Part shown: positions 42,663-52,975 of the stretch, in pieces | Layout of the letters: every line of letters starts with the position of its first letter | How positions within the stretch are numbered: the first letter of the stretch is position 1 | Source of the DNA: Pseudomonas mendocina | Lineage (GTDB): Bacteria; Pseudomonadota; Gammaproteobacteria; Pseudomonadales; Pseudomonadaceae | Length of the DNA stretch: 64,000 nt | Assembly (NCBI RefSeq): GCF_003008615.1 | Contig: NZ_CP027657.1 | Coordinates: 3,596,001 to 3,660,000, forward strand | Reading direction: 5' to 3' | Notes under the pieces: model-generated | Databases searched by the model: none | Seen by the model: only the letters and a program-made list of their open reading frames with translations | Told to the model about the DNA's origin: nothing | Made by a program: the position numbers and the translations under genes

Positions 42663-43943
42663 TCAGGCCAACGTCGAAGGCTGTACATAATGTGGCAGCG
42701 GCCTGGCGCCGGCCTTGGCCAGCAGCAGTTGCGCGGTGCCGATGGTGCGCTCGAGGAAGCCGCCCTCGCAGTAACACAGGTAGAACTCCCACAGCCGGTA
42801 GAAGTAGTCGTCGTAGCCCAGTTGCTCCAGGCGCTGGCGGGCCTGGCGCAGGTTGTCGTGCCACAGGCGCAGGGTACGCGCGTAGTGCAGGCCGAAATCT
42901 TCCATGTGGTGCAGGTTGAGATCGGTATGGCGGCTCACCACTTCCAGCATCTTGTGTACCGAGGGCAGGGCGCCGCCGGGGAAGATGTAGCGCTGGATGA
43001 AATCGACCGACTGGCAAGCCTGCTCGTAACGCTGGTCACGAATGGTGATGGCTTGCAGCAGCATCAGTCCTTCGGGCTTGAGCAGGCGTGCGCACTGCTC
43101 GAAGTAGGTGGGCAGGAAACGGTGGCCGACGGCTTCGATCATCTCGATAGAGACCAGCTTGTCGTACTGGCCATTGAGGTCGCGGTAGTCCTCCAGCAGC
43201 AGGGTGATGCGATCTGCCAGGCCCAGCTCACGGATGCGTCGCTCGGTGTAGGCGTATTGCTCACGCGACAGAGTGGTGGTGGTGACCCGGCAGCCGTAAT
43301 GGGTCGCGGCGTAGATGGCCATGCTGCCCCAGCCGGTACCGATTTCCAGCAGGTGATCGGACGGCTGCAGCGCGAGTTTCTCGCAGATGCGTTCGAGCTT
43401 GTTGAGCTGCGCCTGTTCCAGGCTGTCGTTGTCACGCAGGAACATCGCTGCGGAGTACATCATGGTCGGATCGAGAAACTGCTCGAACAGGTCGTTGCCC
43501 AGGTCATAGTGCGCCGCGATATTGCGCCTCGAGCCCTGGCGGGTGTTGCGGTTGAGCCAGTGCAGGCCCTGGATCAACGGCCGGCCCAGGCGTGCCAGGC
43601 CACCTTCCATGGCGTCGAGTACGTCGAGGTTGGCGACGAAGATACGGATTACCGCGGTGAGATCAGGCGTGCTCCAGTAGCCATGGATATAGGCTTCGCC
43701 TGCGCCGATCGAGCCGTTACCGGCAACCAGGCCCCAGACGGCCGGATCGCTGACCTTGATTTCGGCGCGCAGGTCGCTCTGTGGTTGGCCGAAATGCAGA
43801 GTGTCGTTGCCTTCCTGAATCAGCAGCAGGCCGTGTTGCAGGTTTTCCAGCTGGCGCAGCACGGCGCGTCGCAGCAGGCCGGCACCAATGCCGTTGCCGC
43901 TGCGTACCAGGCTTCTGGTGGAGGTCAGGCTAGAGCTTTTCAT
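42663..43943 (-). CDS. CFA-type SAM-dependent lipid methyltransferase
   Basis: The 426-residue protein resembles cyclopropane-fatty-acyl-phospholipid synthase. It has HYDLGNDLFEQFLDPTMMYS (substrate pocket), the SAM loop LLEIGTGWGSMAIYAATHYG, and the conserved CQSVDFIQRYIFPGGALPS and YARTLRLWHDNL. In this operon, with DUF1365 and an FAD oxidoreductase, it may methylate unsaturated membrane lipids, as in furan fatty acid synthesis, rather than make simple cyclopropanes. It overlaps the DUF1365 gene by 14 bp. Confidence 0.88.
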   Translation of the reverse strand: MKSSSLTSTRSLVRSGNGIGAGLLRRAVLRQLENLQHGLLLIQEGNDTLHFGQPQSDLRAEIKVSDPAVWGLVAGNGSIGAGEAYIHGYWSTPDLTAVIRIFVANLDVLDAMEGGLARLGRPLIQGLHWLNRNTRQGSRRNIAAHYDLGNDLFEQFLDPTMMYSAAMFLRDNDSLEQAQLNKLERICEKLALQPSDHLLEIGTGWGSMAIYAATHYGCRVTTTTLSREQYAYTERRIRELGLADRITLLLEDYRDLNGQYDKLVSIEMIEAVGHRFLPTYFEQCARLLKPEGLMLLQAITIRDQRYEQACQSVDFIQRYIFPGGALPSVHKMLEVVSRHTDLNLHHMEDFGLHYARTLRLWHDNLRQARQRLEQLGYDDYFYRLWEFYLCYCEGGFLERTIGTAQLLLAKAGARPLPHYVQPSTLA

Positions 43944-44730
43944 GGGGCATGTCCTTCACGTGCGGGCGGGCAACACTGAAGCTGCCTTGCGCGGGGCTGT
44001 GGTCGAAAATCGGTATACGTTTGAGCAGCAGGCGCAGGGCCTGCCAGTAGATGGCGGCAAGGGTCTTGCCGGTCATCCAGGGGAAGGTCAGCAGGTAGCG
44101 GTGCAGGTTGGCGCGGGTCAGCGGTTGACGGTGCAGGCTGAGGCTGGCGTCGAACACCTTGTTTTCGCCCTGCCAGTCGGCCATGTGGATGCCCAGACGT
44201 TCCCCTACCGGGCTGAAGCTCATGCGGTACTCCAGCTCTCGCGGCAGGAACGGCGAAACGTGGAAGGCCTTGTCGACACGAACCTGATGACGGCCTTCGC
44301 CGCTGGCGGGCAGCACGTAGTGATAACGCTGGCGCCAGGGGGTATTGCTGACTTCGCAGAGAATCGCCATGAGCGTCTCGCTTTCGTCGAAGCAGTAGAA
44401 GAAACTCGCCGGATTGAACGCCAGGCCCCAACTGCGCGGTTGCGTCAGCAGGCAGATGCGACCCATTGGCCGCGAGCCCAGCGCCTCTTCCACGCGGTTG
44501 CGTACTGCCTCATGCAGCGGCGTGCCCTGGCGGGTGTGCTCGGGCAGGTAGTCGGTTTCGCGAAAGGCGAATGGCGCCCAGCGGCCGTTGCCGGCCAGCG
44601 GCGACAGGGCGAACAGCTGCGCTTGTTCGCTCAGGTCGAGGTACAGCAGACCCATGCGGTAGCGAAAGGCATGCGCGCGCGGGGCGAAGCGACGATGCTG
44701 CACCCAGCCGCTATACAGGGCGCTGTGCAT
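43930..44730 (-). CDS. DUF1365 family protein
   Basis: The 266-residue protein has SGWVQHRRFAPRAHAFRYRM, LLTQPRSWGLAFNPASFFYC and LPASGEGRHQVRVDKAFHVS, all typical of DUF1365. The family nearly always accompanies an FAD amine oxidase-like protein and a CFA-like methyltransferase. The start ATG 44730 overlaps the stop of the upstream gene by 1 bp (TAATG). Function unknown, probably lipid modification. Confidence 0.88.
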   Translation of the reverse strand: MHSALYSGWVQHRRFAPRAHAFRYRMGLLYLDLSEQAQLFALSPLAGNGRWAPFAFRETDYLPEHTRQGTPLHEAVRNRVEEALGSRPMGRICLLTQPRSWGLAFNPASFFYCFDESETLMAILCEVSNTPWRQRYHYVLPASGEGRHQVRVDKAFHVSPFLPRELEYRMSFSPVGERLGIHMADWQGENKVFDASLSLHRQPLTRANLHRYLLTFPWMTGKTLAAIYWQALRLLLKRIPIFDHSPAQGSFSVARPHVKDMPHEKL

Positions 44731-45977
44731 TACAGCGTTTCCCCGAAAGCGCGGGCCACGCGCAGCGCACTGACCACGCCGTCTTCGTGGAAGCCATTGG
44801 CCCAGTAAGCGCCGCAGAAGTAGCTGTGTTGGGCACCGAGCAATTCTTCCCAGCGCGCCTGTGCAGCGGTACCTGCCAGGCTGTATTGCGGGTGGGCGTA
44901 CTGAAAGCGTGCGAGGATTCTTGTCGGGTCGATGGCGGCAGTCTGGTTGAGGCTGATGCAGAAGGTGGTGTCGCTTTCTATGCCCTGCAGGATGTTCATG
45001 TTGTAGGTGACGGCAGCCAACTGATCGCTCGGCCCACCCAGGCGATAGTTCCAGCTGGCCCAGGCCAGCTTGCGCTTGGGCAACAGGCGGGTGTCGGTGT
45101 GCAGCACCACGTCGTTGTTGGCGTAGGGCAGGGCGCCGAGGATTTCCCATTCCTGCTGGCTGGCCTGATCCAGCAGGGCCAGGGCCTGGTCGCTGTGGCA
45201 GGCGAATACCACCTTGTCGAAGCGCTCCTGGCCGGCGGCGCTGTGCAGGGTGACGCCGTCCTGGTCGCGCACGACGCGGCTGACCGGGCAGTTGAGGCGG
45301 ATGCGCTCGGCGAAGCTGGCGGTCAAGGGGGCCACGTAGCTGCGCGAGCCGCCTTCGATCACCTGCCATTGGGGACGGTCGCTGACCGACAGCAGGCCGT
45401 GGTTCTTGCAGAAGCGCACGAAGAACTGCAGCGGGAAGGCGAGCATGTCGGCCAGCGACATCGACCAGATGGCTGAGCCCATGGGCACGATGTAGTGTTC
45501 GATGAAGCGCTGGCCATAGCCGTTGCGCTCGAGGTACTCGCCGAGTGTCGTCTCGCTGTCGATGCGGCCATTGGCCAGGTCTTCCTGGGATTGGCGATTG
45601 AAGCGCAGGATGTCGCGCAGCATGCCCCAGAACGCCGGCGACAGCAGGTTACGGCGCTGGGCGAACAGGGTGTTGAGGTCGTGGCCGTTGTACTCCACGC
45701 CGGTGCGCGGGTCGCTGACCGAGAAGCTCATTTCGGCGGGCTTGAAACCGACGCCGATCTGCTCCAGCAGGCGGATGAAGTTGGGGTAGGTCCAGTCGTT
45801 GAATACGATGAAGCCGGTATCGACCGCGTACTCGCGGCCGTTCACCGTGACGTCGACGGTGTGGGTATGGCCGCCGATCCAGTCGCTGGCCTCGAACACC
45901 TGGATATCGTGCTGGCGATTGAGCAAATAGGCGCAGGTCAGACCGGCGATACCGCTGCCGATGATGGCGATTCTCAT
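44730..45977 (-). CDS. NAD(P)/FAD-dependent oxidoreductase (amine oxidase-like)
   Basis: The 415-residue protein has an FAD-binding Rossmann start (IAIIGSGIAGLTCAYLLNRQ), IGGHTHTVDVTVNGREYAVD and TGFIVFNDWTYPNF. This is the pattern of desaturase/isomerase-like oxidases paired with DUF1365 and CFA proteins. It overlaps both neighbours. It may desaturate a methylated fatty acyl chain; this is inference from gene context. Confidence 0.88.
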   Translation of the reverse strand: MRIAIIGSGIAGLTCAYLLNRQHDIQVFEASDWIGGHTHTVDVTVNGREYAVDTGFIVFNDWTYPNFIRLLEQIGVGFKPAEMSFSVSDPRTGVEYNGHDLNTLFAQRRNLLSPAFWGMLRDILRFNRQSQEDLANGRIDSETTLGEYLERNGYGQRFIEHYIVPMGSAIWSMSLADMLAFPLQFFVRFCKNHGLLSVSDRPQWQVIEGGSRSYVAPLTASFAERIRLNCPVSRVVRDQDGVTLHSAAGQERFDKVVFACHSDQALALLDQASQQEWEILGALPYANNDVVLHTDTRLLPKRKLAWASWNYRLGGPSDQLAAVTYNMNILQGIESDTTFCISLNQTAAIDPTRILARFQYAHPQYSLAGTAAQARWEELLGAQHSYFCGAYWANGFHEDGVVSALRVARAFGETL

Positions 45978-46729
45978 GCGTGTTCCTCGTTACGCGCCAG
46001 GCGGCGACCAATGGCCAGTTGCAGGCGGCTGGGCAGGCTGCCGAGCAGCTTCAGTACGGCGATGAAAGGGGTAGGAAAAGCGATCTCGTGCGGACGCTTG
46101 TCCAGACGCTCGGCGATGTGCTGCGCGGCGCGTTCGACTGGCCAGCGCATGGGCATCGGGAAGTCGTTTTTCTGCGTCAGCGGCGTATCGACGAAGCCGG
46201 GGCTGACCAGGGTGACGTCGATGCCTTCGCTGGCCAGGTCGATGCGCAACGTCTGCATCAGGTAGCGCATGGCAGCCTTGGAGGCGCCGTAGGCCTCGGC
46301 GCGTGGCAGCGGCAGAAAGGTCACCGAACTGCCGACACCGACCAGATGCGGACGATTGCCACGACGCAGCAATGGCAGCGCCGCTTCGATGCAATGGCTG
46401 GCAGAGAACAGGTTGGCGCGGACCACGCGCTCGATCATGGCCGCCTCGAACTGGCGTACATCGACGTACTCGCAGGTGCCGGCATTGAGAATCGCGCAAT
46501 CCAGCGCCCCCCACTGCTGGGCGATACGTTCACCGATGGCCCGTACCTGAGCGGGGTCTGTCAGATCGCCTGGCGCGACCAGCACCTGATCACCGTAGCG
46601 GGTGGCGAAATCCTGCAGTGGGCCGCTGCTGCGGGCGCTAAGAGCCAGCCGATGTCCATCGCGTAGCAGCCGTTCTGCCAGTGCCGCGCCAATACCGCTG
46701 CTGGCGCCTGTAAGCCAGATACGTTTCAT
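45974..46729 (-). CDS. Short-chain dehydrogenase/reductase
   Basis: The 251-residue SDR has the cofactor motif WLTGASSGIGAALAERLLRD, NAG in AILNAGTCEYV, and the catalytic AEAYGASKAAMRYL (Tyr-x3-Lys). It overlaps the genes on both sides by 4 bp. SDRs recur in light- and singlet-oxygen-induced clusters. The substrate is unknown. Confidence 0.9.
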   Translation of the reverse strand: MKRIWLTGASSGIGAALAERLLRDGHRLALSARSSGPLQDFATRYGDQVLVAPGDLTDPAQVRAIGERIAQQWGALDCAILNAGTCEYVDVRQFEAAMIERVVRANLFSASHCIEAALPLLRRGNRPHLVGVGSSVTFLPLPRAEAYGASKAAMRYLMQTLRIDLASEGIDVTLVSPGFVDTPLTQKNDFPMPMRWPVERAAQHIAERLDKRPHEIAFPTPFIAVLKLLGSLPSRLQLAIGRRLARNEEHA

Positions 46730-47148
46730 GCCAGCCTCCTTTTCAGCCAGGCGATGACGCCACCGAGCACGGGCAGGTGTTCATATAGCAAAGCACCGGC
46801 ATCGAAGTAGTCGCGGTGCTGGTAAACCTTGTCGCGCCAGAGCAGGTGCGAGCAGCCTTCGACGGTAATCTCGGCGCCGCCACGCAGACGCGGGTGGCGA
46901 TAGCGCATGCTCCAGCGCAGGTAGCCTTCGCAGGCCTCGACCCGGTCGAAACCGTGAAATTCGAAATGCAGTGCCTCGACGTTGGCGTACAGCTCGGCGA
47001 AGTAATCCTGCATGGCCGTCAGTCCATGCACTTCATGCAGGGGGTCGCGGAATACCACATCGTCGCTGTATAGCTCACTCAACAGATGCAGGTTGTCCTT
47101 GTTCAGCATGGCAAAGCGTTCGGCGAAGTGGCGCAGGAAATCGCTCAT
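46726..47148 (-). CDS. NTF2-like (SnoaL) family protein
   Basis: The 140-residue protein has an alpha+beta barrel pattern: LHLLSELYSDDVVFRDPLHE, YFAELYANVEALHFEFHGFD and WRDKVYQHRDYFDAGALLYE. Such proteins bind small hydrophobic ligands or act as isomerases. It is coupled by 4-bp overlaps to the photolyase and SDR genes. Confidence 0.85.
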   Translation of the reverse strand: MSDFLRHFAERFAMLNKDNLHLLSELYSDDVVFRDPLHEVHGLTAMQDYFAELYANVEALHFEFHGFDRVEACEGYLRWSMRYRHPRLRGGAEITVEGCSHLLWRDKVYQHRDYFDAGALLYEHLPVLGGVIAWLKRRLA

Positions 47149-48581
47149 GCTGGAACCTCCGGGTTGACGAGGTTCTTGAAGGCAGCCAAAGCGCGCTCGC
47201 GCGAGCGCGCCAGGTCGACGATCGGACGCGGATAACCGGCTGGCGCGAACAGCCCGCCGAGCGTTGATGGATCATGGATATCGCGCTTGTTCAGGCCTGC
47301 CAGTTCCGGCACCCAGTGGCGGATGAAGCGCCCCTCGGGGTCGAATTTCTGTGACTGGCTGATCGGGTTGAAGATGCGGAAGTAGGGCGCGGCATCGGTT
47401 CCGGTGGAGGCGCTCCATTGCCAGCCGCCGTTGTTCGCGGCCAGGTCACCGTCGATCAGATGGCGCATGAAGAAGCGCTCGCCTTCACGCCAGTCGATCA
47501 GCAGGTTCTTGGTCAGGAACATGGCGACGACCATGCGCAGGCGATTGTGCATCCAGCCGGTCTCGCGCAGTTGGCGCATGGCGGCATCGATGATCGGCAG
47601 GCCGGTGCGGCCTTCCTGCCAGGCGGCCAGTTCTTCCGGGGCATGGCGCCACGGTACGGCTTCGGTTTCCAGGCGGAAGGCGCGATGCCGGGAGACGCGC
47701 GGATAGCCGACCAGGATGTGCTTGTAGAACTCGCGCCAGAGCAGTTCGTTTATCCAGGTGATGACGCCGGGATTGCCACTGTCGAACTCGCCCTGGTTGG
47801 CAGCCAGTGCTGCATGCAGGCACTGGCGTGGCGACAGTACGCCAGCAGCGAGATAAGCCGACAGTTGGCTGGTACCAGGAAGGGCAGGGAAGTCGCGCTC
47901 GTTCTGGTAGTAGGCGATCTGCTCATCGGTGAAACGCGCCAGGCGCTGCTGAGCGGCTTGTTCGCCAGCCGGCCAGAGTGCCTGCAGCTCGGTGCTGGGC
48001 GTTTCGAAACCGTCCACCGCCTGCGGCAGCGGATCGGCGGCCAGCGCCTGTGGCGTCTGCGCACGCGGGCTTGCGAGTGGGCTGGGCAGGGCGCTGTGCA
48101 AGCGCTCGTAGCAGACCTTGCGGAACTGACTGTAGACCTGGAAATAACTGCCGGATCGAGTCAGCACACTACCCGGCTGGAAGAACAGCTGATCGAGATG
48201 GTTATGCCAGGCAATCGCCTGCTGGCCGAGGTAGGCCTCCACACGATAGTCACGCTGGCTCTCGTTGATACCGTATTCGTCGTTGACGTGCACGGCGCAG
48301 ATGTTGTGCTGGTGGCAGATTTCGGCGATCACGCCAGGTGCCTGCTCCCAGCTGTCACAGTGCCGCACCAGCAAGGGAACGTTGAGTTCAGCCAGGCCCC
48401 GGCTGAGCTGCTCCAGGTTGCGCAGCCAGAAGTCCACCTTGCACGCGGCATCGTCATGGCGCCGCCATTGGCCGGGCGTGATCAGATACAGGGCGATGGT
48501 TGCACCGCTGTTCATGGCACGAGTCAGGGCGGTGTTGTCCTGGATCCGCAGGTCACTGCGGAACCACATCAGTTGCTGCAT
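47145..48581 (-). CDS. phrB: Deoxyribodipyrimidine photolyase
   Basis: Light-driven repair enzyme for pyrimidine dimers, 478 residues. It has an N-terminal Rossmann domain (QLMWFRSDLRIQDNTALTRA) and a C-terminal FAD domain with TGLPIIDAAMRQLRETGWMH, then NRLRMVVAMFLTKNLLIDW, GDLAANNGGWQWSASTGTDA and PYFRIFNP. Class I CPD type. Its start overlaps the MerR gene by 13 bp, so regulator and enzyme are co-expressed. Confidence 0.96.
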   Translation of the reverse strand: MQQLMWFRSDLRIQDNTALTRAMNSGATIALYLITPGQWRRHDDAACKVDFWLRNLEQLSRGLAELNVPLLVRHCDSWEQAPGVIAEICHQHNICAVHVNDEYGINESQRDYRVEAYLGQQAIAWHNHLDQLFFQPGSVLTRSGSYFQVYSQFRKVCYERLHSALPSPLASPRAQTPQALAADPLPQAVDGFETPSTELQALWPAGEQAAQQRLARFTDEQIAYYQNERDFPALPGTSQLSAYLAAGVLSPRQCLHAALAANQGEFDSGNPGVITWINELLWREFYKHILVGYPRVSRHRAFRLETEAVPWRHAPEELAAWQEGRTGLPIIDAAMRQLRETGWMHNRLRMVVAMFLTKNLLIDWREGERFFMRHLIDGDLAANNGGWQWSASTGTDAAPYFRIFNPISQSQKFDPEGRFIRHWVPELAGLNKRDIHDPSTLGGLFAPAGYPRPIVDLARSRERALAAFKNLVNPEVPA

Positions 48582-49525
48582 GGGGTTACCTCTTGGGCGC
48601 CGAGCAGGCCGTGGCTGAGCAGCCAGGCATGCGCGGCGAGCGGGTCGGTCGCCGAGTGCAGGCCGGCCAGCGCGTCGCGGTGAATGTGGGCAGCCGGGCC
48701 GGCGATCAGTAGCGGTACCGGGGATTGCTCGGCCAGGCGCGGCAGATGCCGGCGCAGCAGGGTGTTGTCCAGGGCCTGATCGGCGTATAGCAGCAGGGCG
48801 CGCGGGGCTACATGCTCCAGGGCGGTGAGCAATTCATGGGGCGGTAGCGGCCAGTCGAACACCTCCACCGGGCAGTCGCTGGCGCTGGCCAGCCAGGCGC
48901 TCAGCCACAGGCCGGGCTCCATGGGCGCCTCGCCGAGATTGATCAGCAGCAATGGCGCGCCTCCAACCTGGCGATTGCTGTGGTAAACGCGAGTGGCCAG
49001 TTTGCTGCGCAGCCAGGAGAAGAAGAACACCTGCTCCAGGCGGGCGCCGAACTGCCCTTGCCAACGTTGATCGAGCTCGCCGAGCAGGGGCCAGAGCAGT
49101 TGCTCGACCAGGGTGCTGGCGGGATACAGCGTCAGGCTGGCATTGAAGCGATCATCCAGACGTCGCTCGTTGAGCGCGGTGATGCAGTCGAGCAGTTCGG
49201 CCCGCAGGCACGACCAGTTGTCGCTGCTCGCGGGTTGCGGTGCCTGGTTATGGTCGAGCAGCGCCTTGACCTGGCCAACGGCGACGCCGCGGGACAGCCA
49301 GGCGAGGATGGCTGCGATGCGTTCGAGGTTGGCTGGCGAATACAGGCGATGCCCCTTGGGCGTGCGGTACGGCACGATCAGGCCGTAACGGCGCTCCCAG
49401 GCACGCAGGGTCACGGCGTTGATGCCGGTGCTGCGTGCCACTTCGCGAATGGGCAGGAAGCCTTCGTCCAGCGCTTGGCGGTAGTCGTGCCCGACTTCTT
49501 CGTCGGCGAGTTGTGCGTTTGTCAT
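48569..49525 (-). CDS. MerR-family regulator, LitR/CarH-like without a B12 histidine
   Basis: The 318-residue regulator has an N-terminal MerR domain (LPIREVARSTGINAVTLRAW, ERRYGLIVPYRTPKGHRLYS) and a CarH-like C-terminal part. Where B12-dependent CarH proteins have the ExHxxG cobalamin motif, this one reads INLGEAPMEPGLWLSAWL with no histidine. It therefore resembles the class of Pseudomonas LitR-like repressors (PplR1 type) that are thought to respond to light through a partner LOV protein. It probably binds the TGTACA boxes at 50.5 kb. Confidence 0.85.
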   Translation of the reverse strand: MTNAQLADEEVGHDYRQALDEGFLPIREVARSTGINAVTLRAWERRYGLIVPYRTPKGHRLYSPANLERIAAILAWLSRGVAVGQVKALLDHNQAPQPASSDNWSCLRAELLDCITALNERRLDDRFNASLTLYPASTLVEQLLWPLLGELDQRWQGQFGARLEQVFFFSWLRSKLATRVYHSNRQVGGAPLLLINLGEAPMEPGLWLSAWLASASDCPVEVFDWPLPPHELLTALEHVAPRALLLYADQALDNTLLRRHLPRLAEQSPVPLLIAGPAAHIHRDALAGLHSATDPLAAHAWLLSHGLLGAQEVTPCSN

Positions 49526-49529
49526 CGGC

Positions 49530-50480
49530 TTAGAGTGCGTTGCGCAGGCTGAGGGGTTCCGGGTGCGGCTGCAGGTAAGCCTGGCTGGCGATGTAGCGAT
49601 CCGGATGTCGGCGGAAGTGATGCTTGAGCAGCGTCAGCGGCACCACCAGCGGCACGATGCCGGCGCGGTACTGGCCGATCAGTTGCTGCATTTCCTGTTT
49701 TTCATCGCTGCTCAAGGTGCGTTTGAGGTAGCCACTGAGGTGCTGCAGCACATTGCTGTGCGTGCCTCGGGTGGCGCACTTTTTCAGGGCTGCCATGAGT
49801 TCGCTGAAGTAGTGCGGCGCCAGTTCGGCCAGGTCATGCCGAGCCAGGTTGCCGAGCAGTTGCCCGAGCGATTTGTAGCGTGCCGGGTCGGTGGCCATCA
49901 GCAGGTACTTGTAGCGCGAGTGGTAGGCGATCAGTGCGCGGCGGCTGAGGCCTTGCTGCAACAGGCGTAGCCACTCGGCGTGGGCATAGACGCGGGTGAT
50001 GAAGTTCTCGCGCAGTACCGGGTCATTGAGACGGCCGTCTTCCTCCACCGGCAGATCCGGATGAAGGGCGCAGAAGGTGGCGGCGAAGATGCCGCGGCCC
50101 GGTTCGCTGGGGCGACCACCTTCCTGATAGACCTTGACTCGTTCCAGGCCGCAGGACGGCGACTGTTGCATGAAGATGAAGCCACTGATGCCCTGCAGGT
50201 CATCGGCCATGCGTTGTGCATAGGCAGCCAGTGCATCGGTCACGTCACGTGAGCGGTCGACGGTACCGACAGCGCGCGGCGACTGTGGGTCGCCGACCAG
50301 GCGAATGGGTTCGCGCGGAACGGGCATGCCAATGCCGACCTCTGGGCACACTGGGATGAAATCGAAGTGCTCGTTGAGGCTGCGGCTGCACAGGCGCGAC
50401 AGCTTGTGGCCACCGTTGTAGCGCACTTCGGCACCCATCAGGCAGGCGCTGATTCCGAGTTTGGCTTTGTTCGACTGCAT
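49530..50480 (-). CDS. YbgA-like protein (DUF523 + DUF1722)
   Basis: The 316-residue protein has an N-terminal DUF523 domain (LGISACLMGAEVRYNGGHKL ... CPEVGIGMPVPREPIRLVG) and a C-terminal DUF1722 domain (LIAYHSRYKYLLMATDPARY, KSLGQLLG). In many bacteria it stands next to phr and merR; the biochemical role is unknown. It is the first gene of the operon: the ATG at 50480 follows the promoter with TGTACA boxes. Its stop is 4 bp before the MerR start. Confidence 0.9.
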   Translation of the reverse strand: MQSNKAKLGISACLMGAEVRYNGGHKLSRLCSRSLNEHFDFIPVCPEVGIGMPVPREPIRLVGDPQSPRAVGTVDRSRDVTDALAAYAQRMADDLQGISGFIFMQQSPSCGLERVKVYQEGGRPSEPGRGIFAATFCALHPDLPVEEDGRLNDPVLRENFITRVYAHAEWLRLLQQGLSRRALIAYHSRYKYLLMATDPARYKSLGQLLGNLARHDLAELAPHYFSELMAALKKCATRGTHSNVLQHLSGYLKRTLSSDEKQEMQQLIGQYRAGIVPLVVPLTLLKHHFRRHPDRYIASQAYLQPHPEPLSLRNAL

Positions 50481-50499
50481 GGCGTGACCTCTGATGGCC

Positions 50500-50574
50500 T
50501 TGTACATCGTGTTGCACATGTACAACTTGTGTTCATCATAGGTTTCTTGTTGTACAAGTCAAATTATTTGTACA
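50500..50574 (-). promoter_or_regulatory. Photolyase-operon promoter with four TGTACA boxes
   Basis: On the minus strand, -35 TTGACT (50557-50562) and -10 TATGAT (50535-50540) are 16 bp apart. TTGTACAA (50550-50557) sits in the spacer and touches the -35. Further TGTACA boxes lie at 50569-50574 (upstream) and at 50519-50524 and 50501-50506 (downstream). The layout suits a repressor that blocks RNA polymerase in the dark. Confidence 0.72.
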
Positions 50575-50661
50575 GCTTTGGTATCGCTTTGCGGCGCGCA
50601 GGCAAGGCTCTCATCGCACCATGAGGTGCAGTGATGCAGGAGAGCGAGAGTGGGGGAGGAG

Positions 50662-51947
<1,286 letters not shown>

Positions 51948-52060
51948 GATGCCGTGAGTGGCACTCCCTGTCTTTAGGTTTAGGACAAACGCGGCAATCG
52001 ATAAAGGCACGTGTGTGTCTGAAAAAAGACTCTCATCCATTGCCATGCGAGGAGGATGCC

Positions 52061-52963
52061 ATGCATATCCTGCTGACCGGCGGTACCGGCATGATCGGCC
52101 GTGCGCTCTGTGCGTACTGGGCTGAACAGGGCCACCGCCTGACTGTCTGGAGTCGCGAGCCGGCCAAGGTCGCCGAGTTGTGCGGGCCGAGCGTTCGTGG
52201 GATTGGCCGGTTGGAAGAACTGACCGATGAACCGCTGGATGCCGTGGTCAACCTGGCTGGGGCGCCGATTGCCGATCGGCCCTGGAGCAAGAAACGCAAG
52301 GCCCTGCTGTGGGCCAGCCGCATCGGTCTGACCGAGCAACTGCTGGCCTGGCTGCACAGTCGCGAGCAGCGGCCGGCGGTGCTGTTGTCCGGTTCGGCGG
52401 TGGGCTGGTACGGCGACGGCGGCGAACAGGAACTGAACGAAAATACTCCGCGGGTCAGCGATGACTTCGCCGCGCAGTTGTGCGGCGCCTGGGAGGAAAC
52501 TGCGTTACGTGCCGAGGCGCTGGGCATTCGTGTGGTGCTGGTGCGCACCGGCCTGGTGCTGAACCCGGACGGCGGCATGCTCAAGCGCCTGCTGTTGCCC
52601 TTCAAGCTGGGCCTCGGTGGCCGTCTCGGCGATGGGCGGCAGTGGATGCCATGGATTCATTTCGCCGATCAAATCGCCCTGATGGATTTTCTCTTGCAGC
52701 ACAGCGAGGCCCGCGGTCCTTATAATGCCTGCGCGCCATTACCGGCACGTAACGCCGAGTTCACCAAGGCCATGGGGCAGGCGCTGAGCCGTCCGACGTT
52801 ACTCCCGGTGCCGGCTTTCGCCTTGCGGGCTGGCCTGGGCGAGATGTCCGGTTTGTTGCTCGGTGGCCAGCGTGCCGTACCGATGCGTTTGCTCGAGGCC
52901 GGCTTCAGTTTCCGTTTTACCCATCTGGATGTGGCCCTGGTGGATTTGCTGGGCCATCACTGA
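52061..52963 (+). CDS. TIGR01777-family epimerase (YfcH/SulA-like)
   Basis: The 300-residue extended SDR has ILLTGGTGMIGRALCAYWAE, VVNLAGAPIADRPWSKKRK and LLSGSAVGWYGDGGEQELNE. The start has GGAGGATGCC upstream. It shares the 192-bp promoter region with the renalase-like gene and lies 12 bp before hemH. Substrate unknown. Confidence 0.92.
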   Translation: MHILLTGGTGMIGRALCAYWAEQGHRLTVWSREPAKVAELCGPSVRGIGRLEELTDEPLDAVVNLAGAPIADRPWSKKRKALLWASRIGLTEQLLAWLHSREQRPAVLLSGSAVGWYGDGGEQELNENTPRVSDDFAAQLCGAWEETALRAEALGIRVVLVRTGLVLNPDGGMLKRLLLPFKLGLGGRLGDGRQWMPWIHFADQIALMDFLLQHSEARGPYNACAPLPARNAEFTKAMGQALSRPTLLPVPAFALRAGLGEMSGLLLGGQRAVPMRLLEAGFSFRFTHLDVALVDLLGHH

Positions 52964-52975
52964 CTAGGATTTCGC

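Noticed and set aside
42324-43979. 551-codon plus-strand frame opposite the CFA-type gene
   Set aside because: It is antisense to the methyltransferase with its SAM motif and is rich in Val/Gln/His as typical for shadows.
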